This document shows positions 18,352 to 26,275 of a stretch of DNA of 64,000 nt, piece after piece. The translations under genes were made by a program, and so were the position numbers. This DNA is from an uncultured Prevotellaceae bacterium (lineage in GTDB: Bacteria > Bacteroidota > Bacteroidia > Bacteroidales > Bacteroidaceae), in NCBI GenBank assembly GCA_937910905.1, contig CALEPV010000079.1, positions 25,924-89,923 of the forward strand, given 5' to 3'. The stretch's first letter is position 1, and every line of letters starts with the position of its first letter. Below the pieces are notes generated by a model. That model searched no databases. It was given only the letters and a program-made list of their open reading frames with translations, and was not told where the DNA came from.

Positions 18352-18870
18352 TTATTTCTCCTCATCGCTGCTTTGCTCCAACGGGAAATCCTGCTGTATG
18401 CGCTCCAGCAGCATCACCAGTGCCGTGAGGGTGGCACGCTGTACGTTCAGCTCGCGGCCATCATCGCCGGTCAGCTGGCGTGTTGCGAAGTCGCCCGACT
18501 TGCCCACGGCTATCCAGATGGTGCCTACAGGAGCCTCCGGGCCACCGCTAGGTCCGGCATAGCCCGTCACGCTGATGGCGTAGTCGGAATTGAGATGCGA
18601 TATTGCACCTTCAGCCATAGCCAGAGCCACCTCTTCGCTGACAGCACCCTTGTCCTTTAGCAGCTGCTCGTCAACCCCCAGCAGACTAACCTTCAGATCC
18701 TCGGCATATGACACTATACCACCACGGAAGTAGGTGCTGGCACCAGGCAGCGATGCCAGGGCTGCCGAGACGCTGCCAGCTGTGCAACTTTCAGCGGTGG
18801 CAAGGGTCTGCCCTGCACGCCACATGTATTCGCTTAGTTGACGGTTGATAACCTTTATCTGTACGTTCAT
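18352..18870 (-). CDS. CinA C-terminal domain protein (nicotinamide-nucleotide amidase)
   Basis: This protein of 172 residues corresponds to the stand-alone CinA C-terminal domain (PncC). It shows TLATAESCTAGSVSAALASLPGAS, FRGGIVSYAEDLKVSLLGV and ISVTGYAGPSGGPEAPVGTIWIA. PncC deamidates NMN to nicotinate mononucleotide for NAD recycling. The N-terminal MoCF-like domain of full CinA is absent, which is common. It follows purM with a 41-base gap. Confidence 0.92.
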   Translation of the reverse strand: MNVQIKVINRQLSEYMWRAGQTLATAESCTAGSVSAALASLPGASTYFRGGIVSYAEDLKVSLLGVDEQLLKDKGAVSEEVALAMAEGAISHLNSDYAISVTGYAGPSGGPEAPVGTIWIAVGKSGDFATRQLTGDDGRELNVQRATLTALVMLLERIQQDFPLEQSSDEEK

Positions 18871-18911
18871 CTGTTCTGTTTGCTTGAGTTATTCGTTACT
18901 TCTATTGTTCA

Positions 18912-20087
18912 TTATTCATAGTGGAACTCTCCATACTCCGACTTGATGGTCAGTGAGCGCGGACCATCCTCGATGTGTCCCACGACCTGGGCGTCGATGT
19001 TGAAGCTCTGGGCTGAATCTATTACCTTCTGCGCATGCTCTGGTGCTACGTATACCTCGAGTCTGTGGCCGCAGTTGAACACCTTGTACATCTCGCTCCA
19101 GTCGGCTCCGCTCTGTTCGGCTATGATGCGGAACAGAGGCGGCACAGGGAACATGTTGTCCTTCACCACACGGCAGTTGTCGCCCACGAAGTGAAGCACC
19201 TTGGTCTGTGCTCCGCCTGTGCAATGCACCATTCCGTGTATGTCGGCCTTCATCTTGTCTATCAGCTGTCTTACAACAGGGGCGTACGTGCGGGTAGGCG
19301 AAAGGACGAGTTTGCCGACATTCAGTTGTGAGCTGTCAATTGTGTATTGTGAATTGAGTTTATACTTCCCACTATACACCAGCTCCTCCGGTACGGCATG
19401 GTCGTAGGTCTCGGGGTACTTCTCGGCCATGTACTTGCTGAACACATCGTGGCGGGCTGAGGTCAGACCGTTGCTACCCATGCCGCCATTGTACTCATGC
19501 TCGTAGGTCGCCTGTCCGAACGATGCCAGTCCCACAATCACATCGCCAGGACGAATGTTGGCATTGTCTATCACATCTGCACGACGCATACGGCACGTCA
19601 CGGTAGAGTCGACGATGATGGTACGCACCAGATCGCCCACATCGGCCGTCTCGCCACCTGTGCCATAGATACCTATACCCATGTCGCGCAGCTCAGCCAT
19701 CAGCTCGTCGGTACCATTGATGATAGCAGAGATGACTTCGCCTGGTATCAGCATCTTGTTGCGGCCTATGGTGCTGGACACAAGAATGTTGTCCACAGCG
19801 CCCACGCATAGCAGGTCGTCGATGTTCATAATCAGCGCATCCTGTGCAATGCCTTTCCACACGCTGAGGTCGCCCGTTTCGCGCCAGTAGGCGTATGCCA
19901 GCGACGACTTTGTACCGGCACCGTCGGCGTGCATGATGTTGCAGTACTCTGGGTCGCCGCCCAGTATGTCGGGTATTATCTTGCAGAAGGCATGAGGAAA
20001 GATGCCCTTGTCTATATTACGTATGGCTGCGTGCACATCCTCCTTGGCGGCCGACACGCCGCGAGCCATGTAGCGTTGATTGCCCAT
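18912..20087 (-). CDS. purM: Phosphoribosylformylglycinamidine cyclo-ligase (AIR synthase)
   Basis: PurM closes the imidazole ring of AIR with ATP. Starting at the ATG at 20087 (MGNQRYMARGVS), the protein is 391 residues, the longer Bacteroidetes form. Motifs are MHADGAGTKSSLAYAYW, DALIMNIDDLLCVGA, GTGGETADVGDLVRTII, EYNGGMGSNGLTSARHD and IHGMVHCTGGAQTKVLHF. Around residues 246-258 the sequence KLNSQYTIDSSQLN is encoded by an AATTG-rich stretch that looks like the surrounding intergenic repeats, in a loop where length is known to vary. An in-frame TTG two codons upstream lies in the intergenic repeat and is not preferred. Confidence 0.94.
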   Translation of the reverse strand: MGNQRYMARGVSAAKEDVHAAIRNIDKGIFPHAFCKIIPDILGGDPEYCNIMHADGAGTKSSLAYAYWRETGDLSVWKGIAQDALIMNIDDLLCVGAVDNILVSSTIGRNKMLIPGEVISAIINGTDELMAELRDMGIGIYGTGGETADVGDLVRTIIVDSTVTCRMRRADVIDNANIRPGDVIVGLASFGQATYEHEYNGGMGSNGLTSARHDVFSKYMAEKYPETYDHAVPEELVYSGKYKLNSQYTIDSSQLNVGKLVLSPTRTYAPVVRQLIDKMKADIHGMVHCTGGAQTKVLHFVGDNCRVVKDNMFPVPPLFRIIAEQSGADWSEMYKVFNCGHRLEVYVAPEHAQKVIDSAQSFNIDAQVVGHIEDGPRSLTIKSEYGEFHYE

Positions 20088-20115
20088 TGTCAATTGTCAA
20101 TTATCAATTATCAAG
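20088..20115. repeat. AATTG-type repeat upstream of purM
   Basis: Tandem copies of CAATTGT/CAATTAT directly abut the purM start codon, where a leader or ribosome site would be expected. Confidence 0.65.
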
Positions 20116-20122
20116 CCCTCCA

Positions 20123-20713
20123 TCAAAACTCCACCGTCGGAGCCTTGTCGGAGCCTGCCTCGGCTTGGAACATAGCCTTTGTACTGAAACCGAACATACC
20201 GGCAAAGATGTTGTTCGGGAAGCGGCGCACATATACATTATACTGCTGTGTGGCCTCGTTGAACAGACGGCGCGACTCGGCAATGCGGTTCTCAGTGCCT
20301 TCCAGCTGAGCCTGCAGCTCGCTGAACTGCTCGCTGGCCTTCAAGTCGGGATAGTTCTCTGTGATGGCCAGCAGTCGGCCCAGAGCCTGGCTTACCTCGC
20401 CTTGTGCTGCCTGATACTCGGCCAACTTCTCCGGCGTGAGGTTTTCGGGGTCTACAGTAATCTGTGTTGCCTTGGTGCGGGCATCGACCACAGCCTGAAG
20501 TGTCTCGCGCTCATGGGCAGCATAGCCCTTCACGGTATTGACTAGGTTGGGTATTAGGTCGGCACGACGCTGGTACTGAGTCTGCACGTCGCTCCATGCT
20601 CGTGTCACGGTTTCATCCTGCGACACCAGGTTATTGTAGGTTGAAGTGGCGCAACCGCCAACGAGTACTATTACCGCTACGATGGCAATCAGTACGATGT
20701 GTGATGTTTTCAT
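20123..20713 (-). CDS. LemA family lipoprotein
   Basis: This protein of 196 residues starts with a hydrophobic lipoprotein signal (VIVLVGGCATS) and continues with the LemA core: QYQRRADLIPNLVNTVKGYAAHERETL, ARTKAT and LLAITENYPDLKAS, then ENRIAESRRLFNEA. It ends VRRFPNNIFAGMFGF. LemA proteins form helical bundles in the envelope, and their biochemical role is unsettled. It lies 26 bases downstream of a TPM-domain gene in the same direction, the usual LemA-TPM pairing. Confidence 0.9.
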   Translation of the reverse strand: MKTSHIVLIAIVAVIVLVGGCATSTYNNLVSQDETVTRAWSDVQTQYQRRADLIPNLVNTVKGYAAHERETLQAVVDARTKATQITVDPENLTPEKLAEYQAAQGEVSQALGRLLAITENYPDLKASEQFSELQAQLEGTENRIAESRRLFNEATQQYNVYVRRFPNNIFAGMFGFSTKAMFQAEAGSDKAPTVEF

Positions 20714-20739
20714 ATTCTTAATGTTTGATTGAGTTTATA

Positions 20740-21636
20740 CTAAAAGTGTCCGCCTGCACCGCCGCCACCGAAGCTGCCTCCGCCAAAGTGTCCGCCGGTG
20801 AAGCCTCCACCACTTCGGCCGCTGAAGCTGCCGCCACCGAAGTAGGCACCCGACGCCGTGGCCAGGCTCTCGTCCCAAGTGCGCAATTTTGTGAAGTGGC
20901 AGTTTGTGCATTTGTATGTATCGTAGTGTGTGCGTATGCCCAGGCTCTTCTTCTTCTCGGTCCGGCCCGATATCTTCTTCATGGTGTGCTTATGGCAGTT
21001 AGGGCACAGGCGCTTCTGATAGTCGTCGTACCAGATGGCGAAGATGATGAGCCCGATGCCTACCAGCATGAAGCAGCAGAAGATAATCAGGGCCAGCTTG
21101 TCGTCCTCATCGAAGTCTGACAACGGCACAAGCGAGTCGTCGCCATCCACATAAAGCGTAATGGCACGAACCGTCTGCAGCATAGCCTCGTCCCACTCGC
21201 CTTCTCGCAGCGACGGAAGCATTTGTGTGTTCTCTATACGACGGCAGATGGCATCGGGCAGCGTGCCCTCGAGCCCACGTCCTGTAAGGATCTGATATGC
21301 GCGGTCACCCGTCGAGAGGAGTATGATAAGGCCGCTGTTCTGCTCCTTGCTACCTATGCCGTACTTGCGTCCCAGCTTCATGCAGAACTCGTAGGTGTCG
21401 CCACCCTCGATGTACTCCACCACAGCCAGAACGGTCTGCACTCCGTGGGCGGTCTCCATCTGACCCAGCCAGAGGTTGAGCGAGTCGACCGTCTCCTGCG
21501 ACAATATGCCGTCGGGGTTGCTGACATACTTTGTCTTGTCCTGCAAGTATGGTATGGGCAGGTTGTCGACTGTGTAGGTCGCAGCTGTTGCAGCAGCGGC
21601 GACTATCATAATGATTATGGTCAGTAGCTTTCGCAT
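20740..21636 (-). CDS. TPM-domain (YgcG-type) membrane protein with zinc ribbon and Gly/Phe-rich tail
   Basis: This 298-residue protein has a signal peptide and then a TPM domain (about 30-165, with VSNPDGILSQETVDSLN, TVLAVVEYIEGGDTYEF and ILLSTGDRAYQILTGRGLEG). A transmembrane helix (LALIIFCCFMLVGIGLIIFA) and a paired CPNCHKH/CTNCH zinc ribbon follow. The C-terminal tail is Gly/Ser/Phe-rich (GGGSFSGRSGG). TPM proteins are envelope proteins often paired with LemA; some show phosphatase activity. The zinc ribbon and glycine tail are typical of this branch. Confidence 0.88.
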   Translation of the reverse strand: MRKLLTIIIMIVAAAATAATYTVDNLPIPYLQDKTKYVSNPDGILSQETVDSLNLWLGQMETAHGVQTVLAVVEYIEGGDTYEFCMKLGRKYGIGSKEQNSGLIILLSTGDRAYQILTGRGLEGTLPDAICRRIENTQMLPSLREGEWDEAMLQTVRAITLYVDGDDSLVPLSDFDEDDKLALIIFCCFMLVGIGLIIFAIWYDDYQKRLCPNCHKHTMKKISGRTEKKKSLGIRTHYDTYKCTNCHFTKLRTWDESLATASGAYFGGGSFSGRSGGGFTGGHFGGGSFGGGGAGGHF

Positions 21637-21642
21637 CGGATA

Positions 21643-22437
21643 TCAGTCTTTGCCGTTCCAGAACTCCCAGCTGGCCAGAGCCTGCAGGTGTAGCATCTCC
21701 AGCCCGTTTTTTACTGTGGCACCCTGCCGGCGGCCCTGCCGCATGAAGAGCGTCTGCTCTGGGTTGTACACCAGGTCGTAAAGCAGGTGCTGCGGCGTGA
21801 GCGAGCGATAAGGCAGTTCGGGACAGCTGTCTGTGCGGGGCGACATGCCCAGTGGTGAACAGTTGACTATCACTGTATAGTCGGCCAGCATATTGGGTGT
21901 GATGTCGGCGTAAGTGAACTGACCGTCGCGCGGCGTGCGGCTCACGTATCTCCACTCCAGCCCCAGACGGTTCAGGCCTACGCAGACGGCCTTGGATGCC
22001 CCACCCGTCCCCAGCACAAGGGCACGGCGGTGGTGCGGCTGGAGCAGCGGGCGTATGCTGTCCATGAAGCCTATGATGTCAGAGTTGAAGCCCTTTAGGA
22101 TTGGACAATTGGGCAATTGACCGTTGGGCAATTGGCCGTTGGGCAACTGACCGTTGGGCAATTGGCGTGTGACACGCACCACATTGACCGCCCCTATCTC
22201 ACGCGCTTCGTCCGACAGCTCGTCGAGATACTGCATCACCTGTTGCTTGTATGGTATCGTCACGTTGAAGCCTTGCAGGTCCGGATGCTCCTCCAGCAAC
22301 TGCGGCAGCTGTGCGATACTCTCGATGTCGAAGTTGAGATACTTGGCATCTACGCCCTCGCGAGCGAACTTCTCTGTGAAGAACTGCCGCGAGAAGGAGT
22401 GAGCTAATGGGTGACCTATGAGACCGTATTGTTTCAT
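21643..22437 (-). CDS. aroE: Shikimate dehydrogenase
   Basis: AroE reduces 3-dehydroshikimate to shikimate with NADPH. The 264-residue protein has the substrate-binding start YGLIGHPLAHSFSRQFF, the catalytic Lys in FNVTIPYKQQVMQYLD and the dinucleotide-binding motif VLGTGGASKAV. It ends NGLEMLHLQALASWEFW. Between VVRVTR and KGFNSD the protein carries a five-residue repeat, (QLPNG) three times plus QLPN, encoded by a 15-bp tandem repeat (22111-22170). In other AroE proteins this loop is only a few residues. The ATG overlaps the menG stop by four bases. Confidence 0.94.
   Translation of the reverse strand: MKQYGLIGHPLAHSFSRQFFTEKFAREGVDAKYLNFDIESIAQLPQLLEEHPDLQGFNVTIPYKQQVMQYLDELSDEAREIGAVNVVRVTRQLPNGQLPNGQLPNGQLPNCPILKGFNSDIIGFMDSIRPLLQPHHRRALVLGTGGASKAVCVGLNRLGLEWRYVSRTPRDGQFTYADITPNMLADYTVIVNCSPLGMSPRTDSCPELPYRSLTPQHLLYDLVYNPEQTLFMRQGRRQGATVKNGLEMLHLQALASWEFWNGKD
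22111..22170. repeat. Translated 15-bp tandem repeat inside aroE
   Basis: Four copies of GGGCAATTGACCGTT (copies 2 to 4 vary by one or a few bases) encode QLPNG units on the minus strand. The unit length keeps the frame for any copy number. Confidence 0.9.
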
Positions 22438-23159
22438 TTTGTTGCCAGATACATTGTGCTCAGCCCGAAGGTGAAGCGTTTGAAGTCTACGGTGCTGAAG
22501 CCGCAGTCGCGCATCATCGGTGCCAGCTGCTCTGCTTGCGGGAAGGCAGCCATAGACTCAGGCAGGTAGGTGTAGGCACTGTCGTCGTGACTGATGATAC
22601 GGCCTATGGTGCGCATCACCACGTTGGCATACACCCAGAACAGTTGCTTCATGGGGAAGCGGCGGGGTGTTGTCAGCTCGACCAGCATCATGTGTCCGCC
22701 TGGCTTGAGCACGCGGCACATTTCGCGCAGGCCTGCCTGCAGGTCTGTGAAGTTGCGGGCACCATAGGACACGGTCACAGCGTCGAACATGCAGTCGGCA
22801 TACGTCAGCTTCGTGCAGTCCTCCTGCTGGAACGTAATCATGCTGTCCAGCCCTGCGTCTGCCACTTTCCTGCGAGCCACATCCATCATGCCTTCGCTGA
22901 TGTCGACTCCTATGATGCTCTGCGGCTGCAGGCGTTCTGCGGCCAGCATTGCAAAGTCGCCCGTGCCGGTAGCTATATCCAGTATGCTCTGAGGCTTGTA
23001 GGGCTTGAGTGCATCCACGGCCTTGCGCCTCCAGCAGCGGTCAATGCCGAGCGAGAGCGTGTGGTTTAGGCGGTCGTAGGTGGGAGCGATGCTGTTGAAC
23101 ATAGCTACCACCTGCTCCCGCTTGGAGTCGTCGGTCTTGTATGGTTTGATGTCGTTCAT
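22434..23159 (-). CDS. menG: Demethylmenaquinone/ubiquinone C-methyltransferase
   Basis: This SAM methyltransferase of 241 residues makes menaquinone from demethylmenaquinone. It has the UbiE signatures YDRLNHTLSLGIDRCWRRKAV and ARNFTDLQAGLREMCRVLKPGG. The SAM loop is ILDIATGTGDFAMLA. Bacteroidetes have menaquinone only, so the MenG role is preferred over UbiE. Its end overlaps aroE by four bases and its start is three bases after purC, forming a purC-menG-aroE unit. Confidence 0.94.
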   Translation of the reverse strand: MNDIKPYKTDDSKREQVVAMFNSIAPTYDRLNHTLSLGIDRCWRRKAVDALKPYKPQSILDIATGTGDFAMLAAERLQPQSIIGVDISEGMMDVARRKVADAGLDSMITFQQEDCTKLTYADCMFDAVTVSYGARNFTDLQAGLREMCRVLKPGGHMMLVELTTPRRFPMKQLFWVYANVVMRTIGRIISHDDSAYTYLPESMAAFPQAEQLAPMMRDCGFSTVDFKRFTFGLSTMYLATK

Positions 23160-23162
23160 TGC

Positions 23163-24113
23163 CTATCTGTTGGCAGCCAGCCAAGCTGACACGTTCTTCT
23201 CTATGCGTCTGGCCACGTCCTCGGTGATGTCGGCCTTCACGAACTTCTCGCCTACAATGTGCTCGTATAGCTCTATGTAGCGGTCGCTGATGCTCTGCAC
23301 GAAGTCGTCGGTCAGCTCTGGCATCACATCGCCCGGACGGTTCATGAAGTTGTGGTCAATGAGCCACTGGCGCACAAACTCCTTGGACAGCTGGCGCTGC
23401 GGCTCACCCTTGGCGAACTTCTCCTCGTAGCCCTCGGCGTAGAAGTAGCGGCTGCTGTCGGGCGTGTGTATCTCGTCGATGAGTATCACCTTGCCGTCGC
23501 GCTTGCCGAACTCATACTTGGTGTCCACCAGTATCAGTCCCTTCTTGGCGGCTATCTCAGTGCCGCGCTGGAAGAGCGCACGGGTGTACTGCTCCATCAC
23601 AGCATAGTCCTCGGCGCTGACTATGCCTTGACGTATTATCTCCTCGCGCGAGATGTTCTCGTCGTGTCCCTCGTCGGCCTTGGTGGTCGGAGTGATGATG
23701 GGCTCGGGGAACTTCTCGTTCTCGCGCATACCATCGGGCAGCTTCACGCCGCACAGCTCGCGGCAGCCTGCCTTGTACTCGCGCCATGCCGAACCTGTCA
23801 GGTAGCCGCGTATGATCATCTCCACACGGAAGCCCTCCGCTTTCAGACCTACAGTAACCATTGGGTCTGGCGTAGCCAGCTTCCAGTTCGGAACGATGTC
23901 GGATGTAGCATCGAGGAATGAGGCTGCTATCTGGTTGAGCACCTGCCCCTTGAAGGGTATGCCCTTGGGCAGCACAACATCGAAGGCAGAAATGCGGTCG
24001 GTGGCCACCATGACCATCAGGTCGTCGTTGATGTCATACACATCGCGCACCTTGCCGTGATAGACGCTGCGCTGATTCGAGAAATTGAAATCTGTACGAG
24101 TTAGGGATTTCAT
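23163..24113 (-). CDS. purC: Phosphoribosylaminoimidazole-succinocarboxamide synthase (SAICAR synthase)
   Basis: PurC joins CAIR and aspartate in purine synthesis. The 316-residue protein has YHGKVRDVYDINDDLMVMVATDRISAFD, LPKGIPFKGQVLNQIA, VEMIIRGYLTGSAWREYKAG, ILVDTKYEFGKRDGKVILIDE and HTPDSSRYF. This is the long, eukaryote-like form usual in Bacteroidetes. It is the first gene of the purC-menG-aroE set, 68 bases downstream of phoH. Confidence 0.96.
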   Translation of the reverse strand: MKSLTRTDFNFSNQRSVYHGKVRDVYDINDDLMVMVATDRISAFDVVLPKGIPFKGQVLNQIAASFLDATSDIVPNWKLATPDPMVTVGLKAEGFRVEMIIRGYLTGSAWREYKAGCRELCGVKLPDGMRENEKFPEPIITPTTKADEGHDENISREEIIRQGIVSAEDYAVMEQYTRALFQRGTEIAAKKGLILVDTKYEFGKRDGKVILIDEIHTPDSSRYFYAEGYEEKFAKGEPQRQLSKEFVRQWLIDHNFMNRPGDVMPELTDDFVQSISDRYIELYEHIVGEKFVKADITEDVARRIEKNVSAWLAANR

Positions 24114-24181
24114 CGTGAATATATTGTATTATGGTTATTATGCTGATTGCTGGTGGGGACTAAGCTGGTTGATAGCTTGGC

Positions 24182-25210
24182 TTATGCCAGTTGATGACTC
24201 AGGTGCGGGCTTATGTAGCCGTTGCCGTCCACGGGGGTGTCGGGCAAGGGATGCTGCTCGCGCTCCTGTTTTATGGTTTTGTCGCGGCGGTCGTAGGCAT
24301 CGACGATCTTGGTCACCAGACGGTGGCGCACTATGTCCTTGGCTGTAAATTCTACGCGGCCTATGTCGTTGATGCCGGCCAGCACCTCGATGGCGTCCTT
24401 CAGGCCCGAGCGTAAGGAGTGAGGCAGGTCAATCTGCGTCAGGTCGCCTGTGATAATCATCTTTGTGTTCATGCCCATACGCGTTAGGAACATCTTGATT
24501 TGCGCGGGAGTGGTGTTCTGTGCTTCGTCAAGTATCACCACGGCATCGTTCAGCGTGCGGCCGCGCATGAAGGCCAGCGGTGCAATCTGAATCACATTCT
24601 GCTCCATCAGCTCCTGTAGCTTCTGGTGAGGCAACATGTCCTCCAGCGCATCGTAGAGCGGCTGTAGGTATGGGTCTATCTTGTCGCGCATATCACCGGG
24701 CAGGAAGCCCAGCTTCTCGCCAGCCTCCACAGCCGGACGCGACAGTATGATGCGGCGTATGGACTTGCGCTTGAGGGCACGCACGGCGAGGGCAATGCTC
24801 AGATATGTCTTACCGGAGCCGGCCGGACCGATGGCAAACACCATGTCCTTCTTGTCGAAAGCTTCGACCAGACGTGTCTGGTTCTCGCTACGGGGGCTGA
24901 TAGGCTTGCCCTGCAGCGTGTACACAATGACACCCTTCGCACCCTCGCGGTTGGTGGTCTCGCCCTTGACAATCTGCAAGAGCTCCTCGTCCGTCAGGCT
25001 GTTGTACTGCGAGCAATGAATCTGGAGCTTGTTGAAATGCTCCTCGAAGGCTGCTATCTCCTCCTCATCGCCCATCACCTTCACTACATTGCCACGCGCC
25101 ACGATGCGCAACTTCGGGTGCAGAGCTTTGAGCATCTGCATGTTAGTATTACCCACACCGTAGAATATCTGTGGGTCGGCATCCTCAAGAATAAGGTGTC
25201 TCTCTATCAT
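24182..25210 (-). CDS. PhoH-family ATPase
   Basis: The protein is 342 residues. A short N-terminal region precedes a PhoH AAA-like domain (about 115-320) with Walker A FAIGPAGSGKTYLSIALAV and LSRPAVEAGEKLGFLPGD. Walker B is VILDEAQNTTPAQIKMFLTRMG, followed by ITGDLTQIDLP. PhoH proteins are ATPases linked to RNA metabolism and often lie near ybeY. ybeY is not adjacent here. A TACATTTG promoter box lies upstream (25230-25237), divergent from the DUF5715 gene. Confidence 0.93.
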   Translation of the reverse strand: MIERHLILEDADPQIFYGVGNTNMQMLKALHPKLRIVARGNVVKVMGDEEEIAAFEEHFNKLQIHCSQYNSLTDEELLQIVKGETTNREGAKGVIVYTLQGKPISPRSENQTRLVEAFDKKDMVFAIGPAGSGKTYLSIALAVRALKRKSIRRIILSRPAVEAGEKLGFLPGDMRDKIDPYLQPLYDALEDMLPHQKLQELMEQNVIQIAPLAFMRGRTLNDAVVILDEAQNTTPAQIKMFLTRMGMNTKMIITGDLTQIDLPHSLRSGLKDAIEVLAGINDIGRVEFTAKDIVRHRLVTKIVDAYDRRDKTIKQEREQHPLPDTPVDGNGYISPHLSHQLA

Positions 25211-25229
25211 CGTATTGACATTTCGAGTG

Positions 25230-25237
25230 CAAATGTA
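25230..25237 (-). promoter_or_regulatory. -7 promoter element for phoH
   Basis: The minus strand reads TACATTTG 19 bases upstream of the phoH ATG. Confidence 0.6.
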
Positions 25238-25281
25238 CGCTTTTATTATGGAACAGTCGTTGTCATCTTGGCATTTTGTAC

Positions 25282-25289
25282 TACTTTTG
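25282..25289 (+). promoter_or_regulatory. -7 promoter element for the DUF5715 gene
   Basis: TACTTTTG lies 25 bases upstream of the GTG start chosen for the gene. A frame start at 25276 would begin before this promoter and is therefore rejected. Confidence 0.55.
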
Positions 25290-25314
25290 CAACCGAATTA
25301 TTACACACGCTACT

Positions 25315-26151
25315 GTGCGCAGGCTTAAGAAAACCATATTCATTCGTCTTACCGGGGTGCTGGTACTGGTGCTCTTCGTAGTGAGAGTGTGCAACCCCGA
25401 AGTGTATCACAGCGACCCTACAGCTGCACTTGCCGATGCCGACCAGACGGCTGCAGAAGCTCTGGCGACTATTGACCCGACACCTGCACCAGAGGTTTCT
25501 ACCGACAAGGACAGCAGCCCCGCCAGCTCCCAAGGCTCACATCCACTACCCTCCAGACACCAGCTGGACTTCAGCTACAGGCACCCTGTACGCGGAGTGC
25601 GCAGCTACACCGACGAGCTGCACGACCTGCAGGAGGTGCAGTACCCCACGGCACGACGCCTGGGTGTACGTCCCATACAGACACGTGCCGAAGTGGAGCA
25701 CAGCAAGAACAAACTGGTATACATAGGTCTGTCGCCCTACTACATCATAGGCCGTCAGATGCAGCAGAGCATACCATATCTCGTGCCGCGGGCTGCCGAA
25801 CTGCTACAGCACATAGGCCGGGCCTTCATCGACTCCGTAGCTGTGAAGCAACTGCCGCTACACACCATCGTCGTGACCAGCGCCCTGCGCACCGAGCAGG
25901 ATGCTGCCCGCCTGCGTCGCTCCAACACCAACGCTTCCGACCAGAGCTGCCATCGCTTCGGCACTACGATAGACATTTCCTATCGCAGCTTCTACGACGT
26001 AGAAGCCCAAAGTCAGGAACCGCGCTCCGCAGAGATTCAGGAGAAGCTCAAGCTGGTGCTGGCAGAAGTGATTCGCGACCAGCGCAACGCTGGCAATTGC
26101 TGGGTGATGTACGAGCGCAAGCAAGCCTGCTTCCACATCACCGTGAGGTAA
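25315..26151 (+). CDS. DUF5715 family envelope protein with peptidase-M15-like motifs
   Basis: The predicted protein is 278 residues from GTG at 25315 (RRLKKTIFIRLTGVLVLVLFVV), giving one N-terminal membrane anchor. A Pro/Ser/Ala linker (about 35-85) follows. The conserved domain has HPVRGVRSYTDELHDLQEVQ, then VVTSALRTEQDAARLRRSN, SCHRFGTTIDISY and a final CFHITV. The pattern S-x-H-x6-D plus a late H resembles zinc ligands of M15 D,D- and L,D-carboxypeptidases, so a periplasmic murein peptidase is a reasonable inference. No activity is established for this family. Confidence 0.78.
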   Translation: MRRLKKTIFIRLTGVLVLVLFVVRVCNPEVYHSDPTAALADADQTAAEALATIDPTPAPEVSTDKDSSPASSQGSHPLPSRHQLDFSYRHPVRGVRSYTDELHDLQEVQYPTARRLGVRPIQTRAEVEHSKNKLVYIGLSPYYIIGRQMQQSIPYLVPRAAELLQHIGRAFIDSVAVKQLPLHTIVVTSALRTEQDAARLRRSNTNASDQSCHRFGTTIDISYRSFYDVEAQSQEPRSAEIQEKLKLVLAEVIRDQRNAGNCWVMYERKQACFHITVR

Positions 26152-26212
26152 GCCGTGCACTGTGCAGCTCAAAAAAACATTGCCATAAGCCCACACTCAT
26201 CGGATATTTGTG

Positions 26213-26220
26213 TACCTTTG
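26213..26220 (+). promoter_or_regulatory. -7 promoter element for the lipoprotein pair
   Basis: TACCTTTG lies 55 bases upstream of the ATG at 26276. Confidence 0.6.
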
Positions 26221-26275
26221 CACCGCATATTAATTATGGTATGCGCGTACAAACCTTTATTAACAACATTACATT

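Noticed and set aside
22111..22170. Possible CRISPR-like repeat array
   Set aside because: The 15-bp units are contiguous with no spacers and are translated in frame within aroE.
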